A model generated the notes under the pieces. That model saw only the letters and a list, made by a program, of their open reading frames with translations, had not been told where the DNA came from and did no database searches. From NCBI RefSeq assembly GCF_000372465.1, contig NZ_AQUZ01000032.1, forward strand, positions 59,014 to 100,735: 41,722 nucleotides of DNA. Reading direction: 5' to 3'. Positions 16,301 to 23,319 of the stretch are shown piece by piece. The first letter of the stretch is position 1. Every line of letters starts with the position of its first letter. The translations under genes and the position numbers were made by a program. The stretch comes from Kribbella catacumbae DSM 19601. GTDB taxonomy: Bacteria; Actinomycetota; Actinomycetes; Propionibacteriales; Kribbellaceae.

Positions 16301-18590
16301 CGCCGAGAAGTCACTACGCGACTGGGGCACAGAAAACCCAGCCGAACTAACCCAACAACTCCAACACCTAAGCCAAGACCCAACCCTCACCCCATGGCTG
16401 ACCGCCCTAACACCTACCACCCACTCTCCGAGGGACGCGCCCACCGCGCCTTCGTCGGCCGACGCACCTTCCCCTCCGGGCGAGGCACCCGCCACCCCCT
16501 TCGCTCTTCCTTCGGCTGCAGCGCCTGCTGGTGTGGGGGTTGTGGAGGGTCTTGCGCGGGTTGATGAGGTGTTGAAGCAAGCTGACGGGGTTACCGGCGG
16601 CTTTCTGGTTGAGGAGTACGCGGAGCGGACGTTGGGTGGGGTGCGGGAGATTGTCGACGTACTGGCTTCGCCTGGGTTGGTGCCGGTGGTTCAGCGGCTG
16701 ATCTCCGTGATGCGGCGGTTGGGTGAGGCGCCGGCGACGGTGCAGACCGCAGTACGGGCGTTGGAGGCGACACCCGAGCAGTTGGAGTATGCGGTTTGCG
16801 CCCTCCACTGGGAGCGGGCGCGGTCGGCGACGCCGCTGCTCACCGAGGTGACGTCAGCGCGACTCGACTCGATCGTCGGCGAGCTGAGCCTCGTGTACGA
16901 CGAGCTGACCACGGTCAACGCCGACGTGGTGGTGGCCGGAGTACGGCGGCGATTCCTGGCGGAGCTCGCGCATTCCGAGGCGAGCGCGACCGGGATGTCG
17001 GCGGTGGATCGCGCGCGGAAGAAGAACTTCAGTACCGGGCGTCGCGAGCTGGAGCACGAGTTCGGCAAGGTGATGCGCTACAAGTCGATCCGCGATCTCG
17101 CCTCCGGCGCACCCGGCGAGGTCGTCTCGCTACTGCGCCCGGTCTGGCTGATGAGCCCGTCGTCGGTCTCGGACACGTTGCCGCTCGACACCTCCTTCGA
17201 CGTGGTGATCTACGACGAAGCGAGCCAGATCCCCATCGAGGAAGCGATTCCCGCGCTGCACCGAGCGCCGCAGGTGATCGTCGTCGGCGACCAGATGCAG
17301 TTGCCACCCACGCAGTACTTCCGCGTCACCACCCCGGCCGCCGACCCGGACGACGAGGCCGAGCAGATCGGCGTCGCGTTGTCGGACGACAGCTTCCTGG
17401 CCATCAGCGCGCTGCGACTCGCTTCGACCATGCTGACCTGGCACTACCGCAGCCGTTCCGAGGCGTTGATCTCGTTCAGCAACGCGGCTTTCTACCAGGG
17501 CAAGCTGGCCACGATCCCCGATCGTCTGCCCGCTCATCCCGCACCACCGTGGACCGTGCGCGCCGGCGACGACCTGACTTCGCGCGGGGGCACCCAGGTC
17601 GCAGAGGTGGCCGACGGGATGCTGGCGGGCAGCATCACAGCGGTACGGGTGGTCGACGGCGTCTACGTACGGCGTACCAATCCGGCGGAGGCCAGCTGGA
17701 TCGCGGGGCTGGTCCGCGAGTTGCTGGCGCGCGAGACCGGCAAGAGTCTCGGGGTCGTGGCTTTCTCGGAGGCACAGCAGGGCGAGATCGAGCGGGCACT
17801 CGACGAGCTCGCCGAGGCGGATCCGGAGTTCGGCGCGCGGTACGAGGCCGAGCAGGTGCGCACCCGGGACGAGCAGGACGCCGGGCTGTTCGTGAAGAAC
17901 CTGGAGAACGTGCAGGGCGACGAACGCGACATCGTCATCATGAGCGTCTGCTACGCGGCCGGCGCCGACGGGCGGATGATGATGAACTTCGGCCCGATCA
18001 ACACCTCCGGCGGCGAGAAGCGGCTGAACGTCATCTTCAGCCGCGCCCGCCAGCACATGGTGATCGTCAGCAGCATCGAACCGGAAGCAATCACCAACAC
18101 CTACAACGACGGCGCCAACACCCTGCGCCGCTTCCTCACCTACGCCAACGCGGTCTCCCAAGCGAACCCGGAAGCCGTTCACGCGGCCCTCGCGCAATAC
18201 CCGGCCCACCACACCAACGGCGGCTACCGACCGCGGCATCTCCCCCACGGCAGCGACACAACGGGTGCGCTGAGGTCTGCGGTGGTTGAGCAATTGGCGG
18301 AGCGGCTTCGGGAGCAGGGGGTTGTGGTGGAGACGGCCGTTGGCGAGTCGGTCTTCCTGTGCGACCTGGCGTTGCGCCGGCCGGACGACGAAGGGCACCG
18401 GCTCGCAGTACTGGTCGACACACCTGAGCGAATCGCTGCCGACTCACTCCTTGAGCGCCTGACCACACACCCACGCGCCCTATCCACCGGCGGCTGGCGA
18501 ACCCACCACGTCCTGACCGGCGACTGGACCAGCAACCCAGCCGCAGTAGTAGCCCGCCTACTAGACACCCTCAATCGCCCTACCGACTAA
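13353..18590 (+). CDS. Pseudokinase-DUF4011-SF1 helicase-REase-like fusion
   Basis: 1,745 residues. Residues about 1-215 resemble the C-lobe of a Ser/Thr kinase but are degenerate: HERGLVAPL in place of the HRD loop, PGWQSWEH in place of APE, then DPLTDIFSLGQLL and DRHHRAQDLRSLIEQL. Residues about 225-430 match DUF4011 (LRDRLFDLSRRNRLVSF). The SF1 helicase of COG1112 type has Walker A GPPGTGKS (621-628), Walker B DEAS (1288-1291), GDQMQLPPT, NVQGDERD (from 1519) and GEKRLNVIFSRAR (near 1555). A Pro/Ala/Ser-rich linker lies at about 1019-1062. Residues about 1643-1745 look like a MTES-1575-type endonuclease fold (VVVETAVGESVFLCDLAL...), but the expected acidic centre on the next strand reads AVLVDTPE and may be inactive. 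Kinase-like plus COG1112 helicase recalls Mokosh MkoA, but the partner here is a protease rather than a PLD nuclease. Confidence 0.82.
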   Translation: MKDLVALAVSQGGLGNDALLAAVLPLFHATAEVHERGLVAPLRGLDRITVDDRTRLGFAAEDASRPLLQPAEIAAREGHRAAAVEVVAHRQVELDLGESGGTGRLQVTEPVPEAITAPVLVPGWQSWEHVLGHHDPLTDIFSLGQLLIALGCGLDLSRTEDVARLIDARGNFYTLTGSLHPVIVSVAAQMAEPDRHHRAQDLRSLIEQLENYRDQPLDFDVDAITRGTADRRAAVLKALRDRLFDLSRRNRLVSFRHTAQTINLTEVSVPLMLDVRNIRAEQLFTWNADLAARLVDGKPQPVGRWIRYDEAPYAAAALGKLISTARRDRAEYGQDQLRLVPAFLRWHDLKNDPATRLTSPLVLVKVEVAKKRGVRDSYTLRITDPVAEINPTLRHHLHQLYGINLPDKVDLTEPDAIGVLHERLRAELQASEPGLQLHLREKPRIDLVRQRAMVKLRNYRRRQHGNTANEFGGRHYSYSYRRPDYQPLGVQIFRNQLAVQELPLSVVFGEPRRPSAIETDTYVLEAGDDGSPYSWDVDLCAVALANFNYRTLGLVRDYDELLETGRSCPSFDQLFSDRPRPLVSEPAELPTAARHLVVPADGSQVAAVARAQRGESFVIQGPPGTGKSQTITNMIADFVARGQRVLFVCQKRAALDVVHARLVSRRLDGLCTLIHDSQADKKAFVHGLRDTYETWLAASDDLEGVTVRRDALVARVDRLLATVGEFETQLAGESPSLRTVVNTLAELREHEWGSALEPLQRRLIPSPGDWWAAREVVGELASGLAAADPGSGGVLARSPLSLVAPAVWSAPGADAEIPVIAADARDGWTAVADALAATGLTAPDGWDGVGVRVVRRLGELGVVMLPLVERGKGEVLESGSPLARELRSVAGEHEALLAAERAAWSEAAGWTEPLGVADARAALTVAQSKEGGVLSFLSGDWRRVKSLIRERFDASGRAVRPSVTEVLTTLVAAHDATAAVGSHAEKSLRDWGTENPAELTQQLQHLSQDPTLTPWLTALTPTTHSPRDAPTAPSSADAPSPPGEAPATPFALPSAAAPAGVGVVEGLARVDEVLKQADGVTGGFLVEEYAERTLGGVREIVDVLASPGLVPVVQRLISVMRRLGEAPATVQTAVRALEATPEQLEYAVCALHWERARSATPLLTEVTSARLDSIVGELSLVYDELTTVNADVVVAGVRRRFLAELAHSEASATGMSAVDRARKKNFSTGRRELEHEFGKVMRYKSIRDLASGAPGEVVSLLRPVWLMSPSSVSDTLPLDTSFDVVIYDEASQIPIEEAIPALHRAPQVIVVGDQMQLPPTQYFRVTTPAADPDDEAEQIGVALSDDSFLAISALRLASTMLTWHYRSRSEALISFSNAAFYQGKLATIPDRLPAHPAPPWTVRAGDDLTSRGGTQVAEVADGMLAGSITAVRVVDGVYVRRTNPAEASWIAGLVRELLARETGKSLGVVAFSEAQQGEIERALDELAEADPEFGARYEAEQVRTRDEQDAGLFVKNLENVQGDERDIVIMSVCYAAGADGRMMMNFGPINTSGGEKRLNVIFSRARQHMVIVSSIEPEAITNTYNDGANTLRRFLTYANAVSQANPEAVHAALAQYPAHHTNGGYRPRHLPHGSDTTGALRSAVVEQLAERLREQGVVVETAVGESVFLCDLALRRPDDEGHRLAVLVDTPERIAADSLLERLTTHPRALSTGGWRTHHVLTGDWTSNPAAVVARLLDTLNRPTD

Positions 18591-18614
18591 CACTGGCGAA
18601 GCGTTGGGTGTGAG

Positions 18615-19457
18615 TTAGAGGGAGGTGCGAAGGGTCCAGAGGAGGGGGTAGTAGCGGAGCTCCAAGCGGCTGCGGAGGTAGCCGGCGCCGGATGAGCCGC
18701 CGGTGCCGGGCTTGGTGCCGATCATTCGCTCGACCATCACCACGTGCCGTGCGCGCCAGGCAGCCGCGAGCTCGTCGTGCTGGACCAGCGCCTCGGCCAG
18801 TTCCCAGATCTCCGCATAGCTGCCGCGATCGCTGGCCACGGTTTGCAGCGCCTTGCGGAGGTCGTCCTCGTCGGCGGTCGAGAAGCCTGCCTGCTCGAGT
18901 ACCACCAGGAAGGCGTCCCAGAGCGTCGGCTCAGCGAGACGCTGCTCGAGCCGGGCCTTCTCGGCATCGCTCAGACCCCGGAAGCGCTTCACGAACGACG
19001 GATCCTTGGCGCCGGACAGGAACTCGATCTCCCGGAACTGCACCGACTGGAACCCACTCGCCGGCGACAACCGGTGCCGGAACTCGCCGAAGTCCTGCGG
19101 CGTCATCGTCTCGAGGATGTCGACCTGCTGGGTCAGCGTCCGCTCAATCGTGTGCACCCGCCGGAGCAGATGCTGCGCCAGCCAGAGCTGCCCCGACAGC
19201 ATCGCATCCCGCGACGCCGTCATCTCGTGCAGCACCTGCTTGAACCACAGCTCGTAGACCTGGTGGATCGTGATGAACAGCAGCTCGTCATGCGCCGGCG
19301 GATCAGACTCCAGCCGCTGCTGATCGAGCAACTCCCCCAGCCGCAGATAGCTGCCATAGGTGAGGCGGCCACCCTCCTCACCGAAGTGCACATCAACCCC
19401 ATCCCACCGGCCGGTCACCGCTTCACCACTGGGCTGGATCCCGCTCGTCTCACTCAC
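18615..19457 (-). CDS. kynA: Tryptophan 2,3-dioxygenase
   Basis: Haem enzyme that opens the indole ring of L-Trp to N-formylkynurenine, first step of the kynurenine route. 280 residues, full length. The distal-site motif FITIHQVYELWFKQ is intact, ASGFQSVQFREIE follows, and the proximal haem His lies in WRARHVVMVERMIGTKPGTGGSSG. Start is GTG 19457-19455; TATCCT (minus strand, 19469-19464) ends six bases before it, so a leaderless message is likely. No kynureninase or formamidase gene is adjacent. Confidence 0.95.
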   Translation of the reverse strand: MSETSGIQPSGEAVTGRWDGVDVHFGEEGGRLTYGSYLRLGELLDQQRLESDPPAHDELLFITIHQVYELWFKQVLHEMTASRDAMLSGQLWLAQHLLRRVHTIERTLTQQVDILETMTPQDFGEFRHRLSPASGFQSVQFREIEFLSGAKDPSFVKRFRGLSDAEKARLEQRLAEPTLWDAFLVVLEQAGFSTADEDDLRKALQTVASDRGSYAEIWELAEALVQHDELAAAWRARHVVMVERMIGTKPGTGGSSGAGYLRSRLELRYYPLLWTLRTSL

Positions 19458-19463
19458 GGCCCG

Positions 19464-19469
19464 AGGATA
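19464..19469 (-). promoter_or_regulatory. -10 element, leaderless promoter of kynA
   Basis: TATCCT fits the actinobacterial TANNNT -10 consensus and ends six bases before the GTG start, placing transcription start on or next to the start codon; no Shine-Dalgarno is present. Confidence 0.45.
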
Positions 19470-19507
19470 ACCGCGATCACAACCGGTAACGTCGACTACA
19501 CAACGTG

Positions 19508-20089
19508 TCAGTCGGAGAAGCCCACATCCACCAGTACTGCGTCCAGCCAGATCTTCTTGATGCCTGTTGCGGAGGTCAGCTGGTTCCAGGGGGTGGGTGA
19601 GCCTTGGCTGCTGAGGGTCAGTGCGTCGCCGTTGAGGGACGTGTAGGTGTGCTCGAGGCGGACCCCATCGATCGACCGCACCTGCGTTTTCGCCGTGGGC
19701 TCGTGCGCTTGGTAGGCCACGATGATCGCGAGGCCGTCCTCGTTCTGCCGCCTGTACTCCGGTCGGGCCAGCAGCGTGATGTCGAACAGCCGCGGATCAA
19801 GAGCACCGCTGGTGATGAGAGCAGACGCGTCAGCCGGTACGACGTACAGGTGCTCGCCGGAGCGACGGACGGTCAAGCCGATGCGCTCGCGGCCGGTGGC
19901 TGGCCGGATTGCGAGCAGTGAGCCGTTCGCGTCGACTGCGACCTGGTCGCCGGTGATCAAGCTGATCCAGTCCGGCCGTGGCTCGGCAGCCGAGCTGGAA
20001 GCCGCAGCGATGAGACTCACCGCGAGGGCCACGACCGCGCCGAACACCGCCGAGCTGCGAGTGCGCAACGTATCGACCTTCCTGTCCAT
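19508..20089 (-). CDS. Orphan S8 (subtilisin-like) propeptide, secreted
   Basis: 193 residues with a signal peptide (hydrophobic AVFGAVVALAVSLIAAAS, cleavage near SSAAEPR). The mature part follows the propeptide of large actinobacterial S8 proteases: WISLITGDQVAVD, GRERIGLTVRR, LYVVPADASALI, GALDPRLFDITLLA, and ends at GIKKIWLDAVLVDVGFSD, the point where the catalytic domain would begin. No Asp/His/Ser catalytic motifs exist here or in the downstream sequence before kynA. It is either a stand-alone propeptide acting as inhibitor or folding helper, or a truncated protease; the clean stop and intact signal peptide favour a real short protein. No good ribosome site is seen close to ATG 20089. 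Confidence 0.75.
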   Translation of the reverse strand: MDRKVDTLRTRSSAVFGAVVALAVSLIAAASSSAAEPRPDWISLITGDQVAVDANGSLLAIRPATGRERIGLTVRRSGEHLYVVPADASALITSGALDPRLFDITLLARPEYRRQNEDGLAIIVAYQAHEPTAKTQVRSIDGVRLEHTYTSLNGDALTLSSQGSPTPWNQLTSATGIKKIWLDAVLVDVGFSD

Positions 20090-20290
20090 GACCCGGTGCG
20101 GAGATCCTCCCGCGACCCTATGAAGGCGATGTCAGAAACTTGTCAGGAAGCCGTCGCGATGCCGTCCGTCAGCCTGCCGATGCCAGCAGCAACAGCAGCA
20201 CCGGCAGCACCGGGAGCAGCAAGGTGTGACCCTCGGCGCTGTCGCTCGTTGGGTGATCGGTGGAGGCTTGCACCGATCCGAGGAGCTGAA

Positions 20291-20959
20291 GTGATCGACA
20301 TCCAGACCCTGCCTGACCGCAGGACCGTCACTCCCGCCGAGGTCGAAGCAGCGCTGCTGGACGGTTACGCGGCTTTCGTCCGGCTCGCCTACCTGATCTT
20401 GCCGCCTTCGCTCGGGCGCCATCGGCGCGTCCTCGCCGCGCACGGAGTCGTTCAGCACTCACTTCCCGACCGCCGCCGGCTGGAGCGGCAGTTGGCCGGC
20501 GAGAGCGACGCCAGTGGCTTCCTCCGCCGCCGCGTCGTCCAGGACGCCATAAAACAAGCCGATTCCCGTACTCCGCTGCGGTTGCTGCCGCAGGCCTGGG
20601 GACGTCGGCTGTTCCCCCAATCGGAGGCCGTCGACGACCTCGCGTTGCGCAGACTCACTCCCGACGCCCGGGCAGCATGGGCGTTGGTGCGGGCCGAGCG
20701 GCTGTCGGTGGATGACGCGGAACAGCAGTTGCGGGCCATGGGCATCCAGCACTCGCAAGCCGCGATCAACGAGGCCGCGTTGACCGACGAGGGCGCTGGC
20801 GACGGTTCGCGGGCCGACTCGGTGTTCGACCCGTGCGCGATGCGCTTGGCGCCGACAGACCTCATGCGCCGCAAGGCCCGCGGCCGAGCCGTGGCCATTA
20901 CCGTCACCGCTGTGCTGTCCGTAGCGATCCTGATCTCCTTGATCGCCACGGCAAGGTAG
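20291..20959 (+). CDS. Membrane-anchored protein of unknown function
   Basis: 222 residues from GTG 20291, preceded by GAGGAG at a good distance; earlier in-frame starts would read through a Pro/Ala-rich, CAG-repeat-bearing stretch and are less likely. The body (VEAALLDGYAAFVRLAYLIL, RLTPDARAAWALVRAERLSV, DAEQQLRAMGI) is helical with a faint resemblance to sigma-factor region 4 in spacing, and the C-terminus has a single helix (AVAITVTAVLSVAILISLIA). So it would be tail-anchored with a cytoplasmic body. Not recognised as a named family; transcribed divergently from the S8 propeptide. Confidence 0.65.
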   Translation: MIDIQTLPDRRTVTPAEVEAALLDGYAAFVRLAYLILPPSLGRHRRVLAAHGVVQHSLPDRRRLERQLAGESDASGFLRRRVVQDAIKQADSRTPLRLLPQAWGRRLFPQSEAVDDLALRRLTPDARAAWALVRAERLSVDDAEQQLRAMGIQHSQAAINEAALTDEGAGDGSRADSVFDPCAMRLAPTDLMRRKARGRAVAITVTAVLSVAILISLIATAR

Positions 20960-20962
20960 GTA

Positions 20963-21946
20963 CTAGGATCCGGCCGGCGAGGCAAGCAGTCCGCCCCGGA
21001 TCCAGCGATCGAAGTCCGACGGCGTCACGTTGCTGCCGCACAGAATCGTCGCGACGGTTTTGCCGTCGAACCGCCCTCCACCCTCCAGGATCGAAGCGAC
21101 TCCCAGCGCCGCGGCTGGTTCGACCACCAGGCCCGCGTGCAGGTAGAGAAGGCGCATCGCTTCGACGATGCCGTCTTCGGTGACCAGCACCGCGTCGTCC
21201 ACGACCGCCGAGAGATCGTCGAGCACCTCCGGGATGACAGAGCGGCCCGCAACGCCATCGGCGATGGTGGCCGGAATCCCGACCTCAACCGGCCGTCCCG
21301 CGCGCAATGCCAGCGTCATCGCCGGTGCCTTCTCGGGCTGGACGCAGATGATCTCGACGTCCTTGCGCAGATTCTTCAGCGCGAAGCCCACACCCGACGC
21401 CATCGCGCCGGCGCCCAACGAGATCAGTACCGAATCGAGTGCACCGGGCAACTCCGAGAGCTCGACCCCGATCGTCGCCGCTCCCTCACAAGTACCGAGG
21501 TCCTTGCTGTCCTCGACCAGGAACGCGCCAGTCTCGGCGGCAATCCGCGCAGCGGTTTCGAGAGCTTCTTCGATTTCCCCGTCGACCAGGACCACGGTGG
21601 CGCCGAGCGCCTTCATCCGCTCGAGCTTCAGCGAGTTGGCGGCCGACGAGGCGACCACCGTGACTCCGATTCGACGGAGCCGGCCGCCGAATGCGAGCGC
21701 CTGGCCGAGATTCCCCGCGCTGGCGCAGACGACGGCGTCCGCGGTCCCGCTTGCTTGCAGCCGGGTGAGGACGGTCTCGGTTCCCCGGCCTTTGAACGAG
21801 CGGGTGGGGTTGAGGGTTTCCACCTTCAGGATGACGCGGCATCCCAGGGCCTCGCTCAGGGGCTCACATTCGTACTGCGGTGTGCCCAGGAAGATCGGAC
21901 TGATCTGGGTACGCGCGAGCAGGATTCTCGCCAGGTCCAATCGCAC
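20963..21946 (-). CDS. PLP-dependent lyase, threonine ammonia-lyase-like
   Basis: Fold-type II PLP enzyme of 327 residues. The Schiff-base Lys lies in NPTRSFKGRGT, the phosphate loop in SLGAGAMASG, and ASAGNLGQALAFGG binds substrate carboxylate as in serine/threonine dehydratases; the C-terminal ILCGSNVTPSDF contacts the pyridine nitrogen. There is no C-terminal ACT domain, so it is not the allosteric biosynthetic IlvA type. Start chosen at GTG 21946-21944 because GGAGG lies five bases upstream; the frame is open further but with no family similarity. Threonine or serine deamination is the likely reaction, though racemase or other amino acids cannot be excluded. Confidence 0.8.
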   Translation of the reverse strand: MRLDLARILLARTQISPIFLGTPQYECEPLSEALGCRVILKVETLNPTRSFKGRGTETVLTRLQASGTADAVVCASAGNLGQALAFGGRLRRIGVTVVASSAANSLKLERMKALGATVVLVDGEIEEALETAARIAAETGAFLVEDSKDLGTCEGAATIGVELSELPGALDSVLISLGAGAMASGVGFALKNLRKDVEIICVQPEKAPAMTLALRAGRPVEVGIPATIADGVAGRSVIPEVLDDLSAVVDDAVLVTEDGIVEAMRLLYLHAGLVVEPAAALGVASILEGGGRFDGKTVATILCGSNVTPSDFDRWIRGGLLASPAGS

Positions 21947-22025
21947 CGCAACCTCCAGCGTCGTTTCATCAGCTGAGTGGACACACCAAACTACAAACTG
22001 CGGAGGTCTTGGGAGCAAACCGCCC

Positions 22026-22031
22026 TAGCCT
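22026..22031 (+). promoter_or_regulatory. -10 element, leaderless promoter
   Basis: TAGCCT (TANNNT) ends six bases before ATG 22038 of the VOC gene, and no Shine-Dalgarno is present, so translation probably starts on the first base of the message. Confidence 0.4.
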
Positions 22032-22037
22032 GGTCTC

Positions 22038-23210
22038 ATGACCACGGACTGGCGGACTATCGGCGGCGGTGCGAGTGCCTGGTTTGAGGTGCCGTCGCTG
22101 ACGGCGGGGGCGGCGCTGATCGAGCGGATCGCGGACTTGATGGACGGCGACGATCTGCCGGCGCTGGAGCTGCGCGCCAGCGGGGTGCGCGTGCGGATCA
22201 GCATGGCCGACGTGGAGCTGGCTCGCGCGATTTCGGCGGCGGCTCAGGAACTCGGGCTGACGGCGAATCCGGCGGCGCTGCAGATCGTCCAGTTGGCGAT
22301 CGATGCGGCTGACAAGACATCGGTGGTGTCGTTCTGGCAGACCGCGCTCGCCTATAAGCCGGTCGGGGACGGCAGTCTCGTGGATCCGTTGCGCCGGGAT
22401 CCGGCCATCTCGTTTCACCGCCAGGATCAGCCACGGCCACAGCGCAACCGGATCCACGTCGACGTCGCCCGGGTCCCCGAAGCGGTGGAGGCGGTCAAGG
22501 CGGCGCTCGGCCAGGCGGCGTACGGCGTCTATCAGCTCACCCTCGCCGACGCCGACGGAAACGAGATCGACCTCGTTCCCGGCAGTGAACTCTCGAAGGA
22601 GACCTACGACTGGCATGCGCTCTTCGGCGCAATGACCTTCTACCCGACTACCTCCCCTGCGCAGGCGGTCGAGCTCACCACCTCCGTTGCCGGTCTGGCT
22701 GACGACGCGGGCCTGCCGCTGCTGGTGGATCTGCGGCCGGACGGCGTCACGATCGACAGCGGGAAGGACCAGTGGGAGGACGAGGAGGGTGCGGCCGAGC
22801 CCGGCTTCGTCGACCTGGCCGGCCGGATCCAGACCGCGGCGTACGACCTAGGCCTCGCCGCTGACCCGACGCGCTTGCGCTTCGTCCAGTTCGGCATCGA
22901 CGCGGTTGATGTTCCCGCGGTACGGGCGTTCTGGACGACCGCGCTCGGCTATCAGCACGACCCGCGCCCGCATGCGTCCGACATCTACGATCCGCGCCGC
23001 CTCAATCCGGTCATCATCTTCCAGCAGCTGGACGCAGCCGAGGAGGACCGGCGCCGGCAGCGCAACCGCATCCACCTCGACCTCCTCGTCCCGTCAGACC
23101 AGGTCCAGCCCCGCATCGACGCAGCCGTCGCCGCCGGCGGACGAGTCGTCACCGGCACCACCCTCACCGACCCAGAGGGCAACGAGCTGACCATCACCAC
23201 CAACAGCTAA
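22038..23210 (+). CDS. Duplicated PCD-like/VOC (glyoxalase-like) protein
   Basis: 390 residues made of two similar halves. Each half has an N-terminal segment resembling pterin-4a-carbinolamine dehydratase (ELRASGVRVRISMADVELARAI; LRPDGVTID...GFVDLAGRIQTAA) followed by a glyoxalase-like VOC module (FWQTALAYKP...NRIHVDV...DADGNEIDLV; FWTTALGYQH...NRIHLDL...DPEGNELTIT). The PCD segments lack the usual His-His-Pro motif, so pterin dehydratase activity is doubtful. The conserved His and Glu of each VOC module could bind metal. Substrate unknown. Divergent from the PLP lyase. Confidence 0.78.
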   Translation: MTTDWRTIGGGASAWFEVPSLTAGAALIERIADLMDGDDLPALELRASGVRVRISMADVELARAISAAAQELGLTANPAALQIVQLAIDAADKTSVVSFWQTALAYKPVGDGSLVDPLRRDPAISFHRQDQPRPQRNRIHVDVARVPEAVEAVKAALGQAAYGVYQLTLADADGNEIDLVPGSELSKETYDWHALFGAMTFYPTTSPAQAVELTTSVAGLADDAGLPLLVDLRPDGVTIDSGKDQWEDEEGAAEPGFVDLAGRIQTAAYDLGLAADPTRLRFVQFGIDAVDVPAVRAFWTTALGYQHDPRPHASDIYDPRRLNPVIIFQQLDAAEEDRRRQRNRIHLDLLVPSDQVQPRIDAAVAAGGRVVTGTTLTDPEGNELTITTNS

Positions 23211-23283
23211 AGCCGCAGCCTGACCAGCTCTTTCAGATCACCTGGCGTATTGACGGGCTCACACAGAGCGCCTTACCTTCCCT

Positions 23284-23295
23284 GAAAGCGCTCTC
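23284..23295. promoter_or_regulatory. LacI-family operator upstream of GH76
   Basis: GAAAGCGCTCTC differs at one position from the palindrome GAAAGCGCTTTC, the typical operator core of sugar-responsive LacI regulators in actinobacteria. It lies 25 bases before the GH76 start, where a bound repressor would block transcription. The regulator gene is not in the window. Confidence 0.55.
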
Positions 23296-23319
23296 TTCCT
23301 TCCGCCCCAGGGAGAACTC

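Noticed and set aside
13353..18590. Direct assignment as Mokosh
   Set aside because: The kinase lobe is degenerate, no PLD nuclease gene is present and the partner is an M48-like protease; only a partial architectural likeness remains.
20182..20222. CAG-rich stretch as part of the gene starting at 20291
   Set aside because: A Shine-Dalgarno directly precedes GTG 20291, and the upstream translation is low-complexity Pro/Ala without family likeness.
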